From: Bacteroidota bacterium
GTDB taxonomy: Bacteria > Bacteroidota > Bacteroidia > Chitinophagales > UBA2359
NCBI GenBank assembly: GCA_020629895.1
Contig: JAHDCM010000171.1
Location: forward strand, 1-7,737
Length of the DNA: 7,737 nt
Direction of reading: 5' to 3'
The notes under the pieces are model-generated. The model searched no databases. It saw only the letters and a list, made by a program, of their open reading frames with translations, and had not been told where the DNA came from. Position numbers and translations under genes: made by a program. The first letter of the stretch is position 1; every line of letters starts with the position of its first letter. Below are positions 1-5,819 of the stretch, one piece after another.

Positions 1-63
1 GGTGGAACGGTTAAACGGTGGAACGGTTAAACGGTGGAACGGTTAAACGGTGGAATGGTGAAC
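1..63. repeat. 16-bp tandem repeat array, truncated at the window edge
   Basis: Three perfect copies of GGTGGAACGGTTAAAC lie head to tail (1-16, 17-32, 33-48), followed by a degenerate 15-bp copy (49-63) and further decayed pieces with the same ACGG/TTAA/CG rhythm up to about 100. The array probably continues to the left of the window. Each unit is itself two half-units beginning GGTGGAAC and GGTTAAAC. There are no unique spacers, so it is not a CRISPR. A simple intergenic satellite is the most likely reading, and I see no coding role. Confidence 0.85.
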
Positions 64-100
64 GGTGGACATTTGACGGTTAATCGTTTATCGTTCAAAC

Positions 101-243
101 GTTTTTCGCGTGAGGGATAGTAGAGGTAGCTTGGCGAAATAGACACCTTTATGAGCCTTTTGCTGGCAGGGCTGACGAAGGAAGACACTGCCAGCAATGT
201 AGGCGAATAGGTGGCTATGAGGCAACTACAAACGGATAGCCCG
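101..243 (+). ncRNA. candidate structured RNA or folded intergenic repeat element
   Basis: This non-coding stretch folds into a long nested rod. From outside in, the stems are: 126-133 with 223-229 (GTAG-c-TTG against CAACTAC, one bulge); 139-148 with 209-218 (nine pairs around one A-G mismatch); 155-158 with 201-204 (GCCT/AGGC); and a perfect 10-bp stem, TTGCTGGCAG (160-169) against CTGCCAGCAA (188-197), closing an 18-nt loop. The rod is flanked by similar words, GGGATAG at 114-120 and CGGATAGCCC at 233-242, and the GGG and CCC could close the base. Several independent stems nested in the correct order are unlikely by chance. From memory, and unchecked, these flanking words resemble a dispersed intergenic element of Bacteroidota genomes. 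The strand is uncertain; plus is favoured because the adjacent hairpin pairs fully only in plus-strand RNA. It could instead be a DNA-level palindromic repeat. Confidence 0.5.
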
Positions 244-244
244 A

Positions 245-310
245 CCTTTTTTCGCCTTTTTTGCCTGTTCATGCGTGGACGCATGAACGGGCAAAAAAGG
301 TGAAAAAAGG
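245..310 (+). terminator. long inverted repeat (32-bp arms), probable transcript-end hairpin
   Basis: The arms 245-276 and 279-310 are complementary over all 32 positions apart from two, with only GG between them. Each arm carries two T6 or A6 runs and the core GTTCATGCGT/ACGCATGAAC. It begins 10 bp after the stop codon of the minus-strand operon and so probably marks or protects that 3' end. It is not a textbook intrinsic terminator, because no U-run follows the hairpin on either strand; the T runs are inside the stem. Both imperfect positions (254/301 and 266/289) are G-U wobbles if plus-strand RNA is made, but C-A mismatches in minus-strand RNA. The inverted repeat is certain; its role is inferred. 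Confidence 0.6.
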
Positions 311-320
311 ACACGCCCAC

Positions 321-2243
321 TTAATCACTATCAAATGCTTGTTTATCAAAGTGATAACCGTCAATTAGTATGCGATCTAGTTGCGAAATACCGACTGATG
401 AAGCTAGGGCATGAATCACGTGTACCAATCGGTGTGCAATATGTTTATCGTATTGTTTAATTTTATCGGTTTGCAGGTCGGAAACCATGCGATTTTGTTT
501 GACTAATTCGTAGTTCCAGTAGGCAAATGGAAGGACATTTTTAGAGCCAATTTTACTCACTTGAGCGAAGTAATAGAAGTGAAAAGCGAGTTCGAATAAG
601 TGGGTAAAAAACCAGGCTTGTTGCTCTTTTTGCAGGGGTAGTTCCATTGCTTCAATTTGGTTGAAAAAGGGTTGATAGCGTTGTAGTAATTGCTGCAAAT
701 AAAGTTGGTTATCCTCTGCGATATTCGACTTTACCATTATGCGTTGTAGCTGGTCAATCAGGGGATATTGCAAGGGTTTGCCATAAAGCTGGATAGAGCG
801 ATTTTTGAGATAGCTATCTAGTTCTTCGGGCGTTTTTTCTCCCTCCATCAATTGCTTTAAGGCATCGTTTAATAAATCGTTTGCTACCACTCGTTGGATC
901 AGTTTATCATACTCTTTTTGATCGAGTTGATCCATACATTTGAGTGCTTGGATGGTATAAACGACCTCGTCTAATTGGTCTGTTGGCACCTCTTTCATTG
1001 CTTCTTGAAAAGCCGTCACTTGCTGTCCTTTTTCGATGTTGGATTGCTCCTCTTCTGTGAGTACTTTTTCGATCATGGTAGGCGGCGGAGCTTCGTGATG
1101 TCCTAATTTCCAAGAAGCTTTTAGTCCATCTAATTGTTGTTTTAGCTCCTCGCTCAAGGCTTCAGGTGCTGCTGTTTCCTCCTTTAAATAGTGTAGGATA
1201 TCAAGTGCAATTAAGTCCGTAGAAGGTGTCTTTTTATTGGTATCTTGCGATGTATTAGGTGGTGTAAAAATAGGATTTTGCTCGTCTGTGTTTTCGTGTA
1301 GTTTCGCAAGGTATTTTTGTCTTAAATCTCTGAGAAAACCGAGTTTATGCGATTCTGTTAGTTCTCCAAGATTTGCTTCTAATTTAGCTTGATCTTCGGG
1401 ATTTAATGGGCCACTTAGGTATTGGTATAAATTGGTAACGAGGTGTTCAATGGCTTTTTTATACTGTTTTTTATCAGCCGCTTTTTGTGTTTGTCGTTGT
1501 CGTAAAAAATGGAGGAGAATAGGCGTCAGAATGGCGAGTAGTAATAAGCCAAGCAGTAGCCAAGTAATAGAGTCGCCAAAATTGAGTGAGCGTTCTGATG
1601 TGGTCGGTGTTTTTTTAAGCTGTACATCTACCTGTTCACCTCCCCCAACAGTTGTTGTACCTGCATCTATGGCAGCGGGTTTATTGCTTACTTCCGAGCT
1701 AACATGATACTCCATGCGCCCCAATTGGTCGATAGCGACTAACTGTTCTCCATGTGTATTGATTCCAAAAATTAATAGGTTTAGGAGGTAATCTCGTAAC
1801 GAAAGCTGATTGGTTCGCCAGATATTCTGTTGCTCATTTAGAGAGGTTTCAATGTCCACTCCTAAAGCCATTGGAACAATGGTATGTTTCCATCCTTCAC
1901 TTTGTCCTGCCAATTGGGAATAATTGGTCGAATCTGCTTTGAATACTCCTTCCAATTTCAGGCGGCTTCCTATGAGTGAATCGAAGCGCGCTTGGTGTAT
2001 GGAATCAGTAATCTGCTGGTATTGTTGATTTGCCTGTCCTGTTCTTTGGTAGGCAATGGTATCTGCTTCGCGATTACTGGCATTGTAAAAAATGATAGAA
2101 GCATTCTCTTTTCTAAAGGCATGGTCGGTTCCTGCAGGCAACTGAATTCCCTGTGCAATAATTGGTAATGAAAAGCCAGATAAGCAAAATAAACTAAGAA
2201 AGAAGATCATCCAAGATGTCATCTTTCCAGTCATCTTCCTCAT
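321..2243 (-). CDS. membrane-anchored protein with signal peptide, one TM helix and large helical cytoplasmic domain; unknown function
   Basis: I do not recognise this family. With the start at 2243 the product is 640 residues. Residues 1-30 look like a signal peptide: a basic start (MRKMTGK), a hydrophobic core at 11-29 and a plausible cleavage site after Ala30. Residues 31-220 would be an exported domain of about 190 residues, ending in a Gly/Thr-rich linker (195-215). A single strong membrane helix follows at about 226-247, then a basic stop-transfer stretch (RQRQTQK), placing about 390 C-terminal residues in the cytoplasm. That part is mostly charged helix, with a likely disordered linker at 318-342 and an aromatic-rich segment near 543-578. 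The reading frame stays open upstream to 2441, but the extra 66 residues are low-complexity and lie antiphase over the upstream gene, so I prefer 2243 (2234 or 2222 are also possible). It overlaps the ATPase-like gene by 50 bp, implying translational coupling and a shared complex, with its cytoplasmic domain the natural docking platform. The inverted repeat at 245-310 follows the stop. Confidence 0.85.
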   Translation of the reverse strand: MRKMTGKMTSWMIFFLSLFCLSGFSLPIIAQGIQLPAGTDHAFRKENASIIFYNASNREADTIAYQRTGQANQQYQQITDSIHQARFDSLIGSRLKLEGVFKADSTNYSQLAGQSEGWKHTIVPMALGVDIETSLNEQQNIWRTNQLSLRDYLLNLLIFGINTHGEQLVAIDQLGRMEYHVSSEVSNKPAAIDAGTTTVGGGEQVDVQLKKTPTTSERSLNFGDSITWLLLGLLLLAILTPILLHFLRQRQTQKAADKKQYKKAIEHLVTNLYQYLSGPLNPEDQAKLEANLGELTESHKLGFLRDLRQKYLAKLHENTDEQNPIFTPPNTSQDTNKKTPSTDLIALDILHYLKEETAAPEALSEELKQQLDGLKASWKLGHHEAPPPTMIEKVLTEEEQSNIEKGQQVTAFQEAMKEVPTDQLDEVVYTIQALKCMDQLDQKEYDKLIQRVVANDLLNDALKQLMEGEKTPEELDSYLKNRSIQLYGKPLQYPLIDQLQRIMVKSNIAEDNQLYLQQLLQRYQPFFNQIEAMELPLQKEQQAWFFTHLFELAFHFYYFAQVSKIGSKNVLPFAYWNYELVKQNRMVSDLQTDKIKQYDKHIAHRLVHVIHALASSVGISQLDRILIDGYHFDKQAFDSD

Positions 2244-5046
2244 CGTTTGATGGTGGGCTTTGTTCATTGGGTTTGGATTGGTCTGTTTCGTCAAGAGATT
2301 TCGTTTGTTTATTGGGATAAAATATTGTTGTTGGTTCATCTGTTTCAAGGCTAGGTGATGGTGCTTGTGAGGTATTGGTGACGGGTTCTTCTTTCTTATT
2401 TTTAGCTGGCGGGATATTGGTTTTAATTTCGAAGTCATCAAAACGTAGTAAATCTTCTTTAGGCTTAAAAATATCTTGTTTATTAGTTCCTGTTTTAGGT
2501 TGGTTGGTTGTCGTAGTGGTTGTATGGTTTGTTTTTCGACTAGCTTTTAACAATTCTTGAGTAGTCGTCTCAATGATTTGTTCTTCTACTTGACTGGCAT
2601 ATACTTCTCCTTTGGTATTTACATTAGGGAACAAGGATTTCCAGAGCAATTCGTCGGTATCAGGTACTTCTCGAAATTTATTAATCAATGAGAGTTCAGA
2701 AGCATCATTTTTTGTTCGAACAATAAATTCCTTGCCTGTGAAAAAGATATTATATTCTCCATCATCACTAGATAAGTTATTCAGTAAGCGTGTTCCTTTG
2801 ATGAGAGGCGTATCGGCGTATAAGCCTTGTAAGTAGAAATCATCTGTCAATATATCTTCTGCTCTTTGCGACATGCTATTTCCGAAGAAATTGCCAAATG
2901 GTTTTTTGAGTAGCCTAGCTGCCCATGTAGATAAGCCAGACTCGACTACTCCCATTTCGAGGATGGGCAAACCCACTAAATTAGCACTACGATGTACTCC
3001 TTCGCGGGCGTTATAAGGCCCATACAAGCAAGCTGTTTTGGAAGTACTCCCATAAAAAATCACTTTATTTTCTCCTTCATCTCCTAGCAACTCGGTCTTC
3101 AGTCGGGCAGTTAGTCTACGTTCAAAGGGTTTGAATAAAAAGCCCCTTCCAGTGAGTAATACACTTTCAAAATTGGTTTCTTTAGAAGAATGGATAATTT
3201 TAATAATCTGGTTTACTACTTGGTTTACTGTTTGGTCAATGATCCCAAAATAATCTCCAATAGTTTTTCCAGGTACATCAAAATGCGCTTCTAATAAGGT
3301 ATTTAACATACGTAAGCTTATCTCAGGATTATTGAGCAAGCGATCAGTAGGTCGTTTGGGAGCATGTACTTGGTATAAGTCGGCTAAGGACATGGCAGCA
3401 TAAGCAGCTTGTTCATACCTTCGTTTCAAACGTTCTACTAAATCAATAAAATGCAATCGGTCTTGTGGATCGGTAGCTAGTTTTTTAGTTTTATCAAAGA
3501 AAAATATCTCTCGAATAAACTGTTGAATTTGTTCTTTCTTGGGACCAATTACCAATGCAGCGATAGTTTCTATAAAGGCATAAGTAAGGGCATTCCCTGC
3601 CCCTGCAAATCCATCTCGATAGACACTTGCAAAACGAGGTTGTGCTTCTCCATATTTTGTTCCACCAGCTAATACAATAGACATATCGGTTGTTCCTTTT
3701 CCTGCATCAATGATGAGGTAATTGGAGTTGGGTTTGATTTCTTTGAGGCGTTCTTTATTTCGAAAAAGCCCTAGAAAAGAAGCATCACTCTCTGACATTG
3801 CCTGAATTTCGATGGCATTAACGGAATATTCTTCATTATAACGTTGTAATAACTCGTTAGCATCTTCTTGAAAAGTACTTACGAGGTTGTACACCTGTGT
3901 TTGTGAATAAATATTTGGAACGAGTAGTGTGATACGGAGTTTTTTATTTCCTTTGGTTGGATCAATTGTTTGAGCAGAAAATATATTTTCGTGATCGCGG
4001 ATGTCTCGTAGAAGGATATGTAAAAACTGATTGATAATAGATCGGAAGACTTCGTCTTTCAGTTGTCGATTAAACTCCACACTTCCTTTATTAAGTTTTA
4101 CTCGAAAATGATTAATATCTCCTATCTCTGCTAATTTTAGATTGGCGAGTAAAAAGTGTCCCTTATCTGTTTGGTTCATAATAGATAAGGTTTTGACGAG
4201 GGTATTTTCTCCGTCTTCAAATGGTTTTTTTAGAGGAGTAATGTTATGTTCATAGGCAGCTCCTTGTGCTTGAATAAAAAAACGGGAGCGAAATAATTTG
4301 GGATCGGAATCAATTTGGTAAAAATAACGGTCTTCTACCTTTTGATGCGTTTCAAAAATGGGATCAAAAAATCGTTCTCTAAGCACACTAAATAGGCTAA
4401 CTCTTGTCGCTAAGTCTTGATCACTAAGTCGTTTGTAGGCAATTTGGGATGCCTCTGAACCAAAGTCAAATACTGCTTCATAGATATTATCTGCTTGGCT
4501 CAAATGGATTGCAAAAGAGGTTTGAAATATTCGATTATCTGTATTGTCTTGAAGCGTGACGTGTATCTGGTAATGTGTATCTTTTGGCGAAGGAGTAGCT
4601 AATAAAATCAGTTCCTTTTTATGATTTTCGATACGCAGATTAGTGGCATCCAGTGCTTTTTGTGCTTTCTGGATGGTTTCCTTCACATACATTTTTCCAG
4701 AACCACGATCATAGGTAAAGGTCATATATACCTGATTACCTTTCACTTCCAACTTCAACCGCATATCTTTATATAAACTCTTGTCCTTGCTCATTTTATT
4801 TTTACAAATAAAATTCGTGGATTCGAGCATTCTAAACAAAACAACATCAGAACGTTTGCGCTCAAGAATAAAGGTAGGGATATTGGTAAGGGTATGTATT
4901 TCCTTTTGGGAGGCGAAAAAATCGTCTTCCCAAATTTCTGCTGCAATATCATTAGGGTTCTTTATGATAGTTGCTTTTTGTAAAGGAGGTTCCAACTCGC
5001 AAAAATGGAATTTTTGATCCCCCAATAACAAAGGAAGAATATACAT
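2194..5046 (-). CDS. Hsp70/actin-superfamily (ASKHA) ATPase-like protein, 950 residues
   Basis: The ordered nucleotide-binding motifs of the Hsp70/actin fold are visible. Phosphate-1 is at 191-205 (FDFGSEASQIAY, Asp194 and Gly196). A strand like the Hsp70 TVPAYF element is at 371-384 (ITLLVPNIYSQTQ). A connect-1-like segment is at 418-428 (SESDASFLGLF). Phosphate-2 is at 444-456 (LIIDAGKGTTDMS, Asp447). An adenosine motif is at 628-641 (SVLLTGRGFLFKPF). All key residues look intact, so ATP binding is likely. About 190 residues precede the ATPase core, and a further domain (about 690-815) follows. The tail from about 830 is Thr/Ser/Pro-rich and probably disordered, ending in an acidic amphipathic motif (DDWKDDILDDLLS). 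No signal peptide is evident, so it should be cytosolic. Residues 700-715 do not look like a membrane helix. Start: first ATG after an in-frame stop, with no Shine-Dalgarno. It is the first gene of the operon. It is much longer than DnaK (about 640) and has no recognisable substrate-binding domain. A distant relation to SrfB-type proteins of about 1000 residues is possible but unproven. Confidence 0.88.
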   Translation of the reverse strand: MYILPLLLGDQKFHFCELEPPLQKATIIKNPNDIAAEIWEDDFFASQKEIHTLTNIPTFILERKRSDVVLFRMLESTNFICKNKMSKDKSLYKDMRLKLEVKGNQVYMTFTYDRGSGKMYVKETIQKAQKALDATNLRIENHKKELILLATPSPKDTHYQIHVTLQDNTDNRIFQTSFAIHLSQADNIYEAVFDFGSEASQIAYKRLSDQDLATRVSLFSVLRERFFDPIFETHQKVEDRYFYQIDSDPKLFRSRFFIQAQGAAYEHNITPLKKPFEDGENTLVKTLSIMNQTDKGHFLLANLKLAEIGDINHFRVKLNKGSVEFNRQLKDEVFRSIINQFLHILLRDIRDHENIFSAQTIDPTKGNKKLRITLLVPNIYSQTQVYNLVSTFQEDANELLQRYNEEYSVNAIEIQAMSESDASFLGLFRNKERLKEIKPNSNYLIIDAGKGTTDMSIVLAGGTKYGEAQPRFASVYRDGFAGAGNALTYAFIETIAALVIGPKKEQIQQFIREIFFFDKTKKLATDPQDRLHFIDLVERLKRRYEQAAYAAMSLADLYQVHAPKRPTDRLLNNPEISLRMLNTLLEAHFDVPGKTIGDYFGIIDQTVNQVVNQIIKIIHSSKETNFESVLLTGRGFLFKPFERRLTARLKTELLGDEGENKVIFYGSTSKTACLYGPYNAREGVHRSANLVGLPILEMGVVESGLSTWAARLLKKPFGNFFGNSMSQRAEDILTDDFYLQGLYADTPLIKGTRLLNNLSSDDGEYNIFFTGKEFIVRTKNDASELSLINKFREVPDTDELLWKSLFPNVNTKGEVYASQVEEQIIETTTQELLKASRKTNHTTTTTTNQPKTGTNKQDIFKPKEDLLRFDDFEIKTNIPPAKNKKEEPVTNTSQAPSPSLETDEPTTIFYPNKQTKSLDETDQSKPNEQSPPSNDEEDDWKDDILDDLLS

Positions 5047-5121
5047 GTAAGATGTGTTTAATCGTGGTAATTATATAGCCAATATAACAACTCTTTTCTT
5101 AATTTTTAAATTCCATATAGA

Positions 5122-5152
5122 GAAAGATATTTTGCTACTTATTGGGAGCAGA
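5122..5152 (-). promoter_or_regulatory. candidate Bacteroidota-type promoter for the minus-strand operon
   Basis: Read on the minus strand, TATCTTTC (5129 to 5122) differs by one base from the Bacteroidota -7 consensus TAnnTTTG. TCTG at 5152-5149 sits 19 bp upstream, one base from the -33 element TTTG. A start near 5116 would give a leader of about 70 nt before the ATG at 5046. Both boxes are imperfect, so this is a suggestion based on position and similarity only. Confidence 0.35.
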
Positions 5153-5175
5153 AACTACTTAGCTAACTACAATAT

Positions 5176-5206
5176 TTTCAATTTCCAAATAAATGCTGTA
5201 TCTTTG
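5176..5206 (+). promoter_or_regulatory. candidate Bacteroidota-type promoter reading toward the ribonuclease gene
   Basis: TATCTTTG at 5199-5206 is an exact match to the TAnnTTTG -7 box and continues into GCA, as many such promoters do. TTTC at 5176-5179 lies 19 bp upstream, one base off the TTTG -33 box. Transcription would begin near 5213 and leave about 600 nt before the ATG at 5820. It is arranged back to back with the minus-strand candidate, 69 bp away between -7 boxes. Confidence 0.5.
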
Positions 5207-5228
5207 CAGCAAAATTTCAAAAGAGTGA

Positions 5229-5292
5229 TTGATATACGCTTAATTATATTTTATATCAAGCATCTGTCTTTTGAATTTTGTTTATTGATATA
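5229..5292. repeat. three copies of TTGATATA, two forming an inverted repeat
   Basis: TTGATATA occurs at 5229-5236 and 5285-5292, and its exact complement TATATCAA at 5252-5259. The first and middle copies form an 8-bp inverted repeat around 15 bp. They lie just downstream of the plus-strand promoter candidate, where a repressor operator or an early leader hairpin could sit. The region is very AT-rich, so chance recurrence is not excluded. Confidence 0.4.
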
Positions 5293-5302
5293 GCTGTTAT
5301 TA

Positions 5303-5341
5303 TTAACTGTATTATTGAATAATCAACTGATTACAAGTTAA
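5303..5341. repeat. nested AT-rich inverted repeat
   Basis: TTAACT (5303-5308) pairs with AGTTAA (5336-5341) and encloses a perfect odd palindrome, ATTATTGAATAAT (5311-5323). The composition is nearly all A and T, so the stems are weak. It could be a protein-binding site or part of a structured leader; no function can be assigned. Confidence 0.3.
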
Positions 5342-5350
5342 TAGAAGAAA

Positions 5351-5383
5351 AAAGACTTTTAATTAATGGATTAAAATGTCTTT
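5351..5383 (-). terminator. AT-rich hairpin with a U-run on the minus strand
   Basis: AAAGACTTTTAAT (5351-5363) pairs with ATTAAAATGTCTTT (5370-5383) through 13 base pairs with a single bulged A and a 6-nt loop. Read on the minus strand, the hairpin runs directly into a T6 run followed by CTTC, as in an intrinsic terminator. No minus-strand gene is visible to its right, so it would have to end an unannotated RNA coming from 5384-5819. The stem is weak because it is AT-rich. A second small hairpin, CCATTT-ATAG-AAATGG, follows at 5392-5407. Confidence 0.35.
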
Positions 5384-5819
5384 ACGGAAAGCTGTCAGGA
5401 ACCATTTATAGAAATGGCTCAAATAAACCAAAGAAATTAAGCATTAATATATAAATAGAATTACTTTATTACAAAACCCCCTTCAATACTCTTGAAATGC
5501 AAAGCGTCATCTTTTAACAAATATTGGTTGCACACTTTATTGTAGTTTGTTTTTTACAAACGCATTTTTAATGATACGGGTTCTATGTAATTATCTTGGT
5601 TAGTGAATACTAATTATGAATAATAGGCTGTTTTAAAAGTTTATCAGACAAGCAAATTAATACAAAACACCATATTTATTACAACCAAGTTTTTTTATCT
5701 ATTTTACGCCTCCCTTCTTTGGACTTTCCACCTTTTTCCACCACTTCTATTCTTATGCTTCCTATCAGTACGATTGATTCATCATCCAGTACTTATTTTC
5801 TAAACACTTAAAACTTAAC

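Larger units (their letters stand above)
5047..5819. other. 773-bp AT-rich divergent intergenic region
   Basis: This gap separates the minus-strand operon from the plus-strand ribonuclease gene. I find no convincing gene in it. It holds a candidate promoter for each direction near 5122-5206, inverted repeats at 5229-5259, 5303-5341, 5351-5383 and 5392-5407, and a pyrimidine-rich stretch at about 5695-5760 just before the ribonuclease start. The part from about 5410 to 5690 shows no structure I can support beyond high AT content. It is long for a simple shared promoter region, so an unannotated RNA or a regulated leader is possible. Confidence 0.7.

Noticed and set aside
1..63. Possible CRISPR array
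   Set aside because: The 16-bp units are directly adjacent with no spacers, and no cas gene is present.
27..320. 97-codon open frame on the minus strand
   Set aside because: It runs through the tandem repeat, the folded element and the 32-bp inverted repeat, and its product is low-complexity basic sequence with no domain-like pattern.
2244..2441. 66-codon N-terminal extension of the membrane protein
   Set aside because: It is antiphase to the Ser/Thr/Pro-rich linker of the ATPase gene, and it would bury the signal peptide behind a long His/Asn/Lys-rich stretch.
2194..5046. Naming the ATPase-like gene srfB or dnaK
   Set aside because: DnaK is excluded by length and by the missing substrate-binding domain. 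SrfB similarity could not be shown from the sequence alone.
321..5046. Toxin-antitoxin or restriction system
   Set aside because: No methyltransferase, nuclease or toxin motif is visible in either operon gene, and both proteins are far larger than usual toxin-antitoxin pairs.
5054..5293. 79-codon plus-strand open frame between the divergent genes
   Set aside because: It spans both candidate promoters and an inverted repeat, and its Ile/Phe/Asn-rich product reflects AT-rich DNA only.
5755..5811. 18-residue upstream frame (MLPISTIDSSSSTYFLNT) ending 8 bp before the ribonuclease start
   Set aside because: The position is suggestive of a leader peptide, but nothing else supports it at this length.
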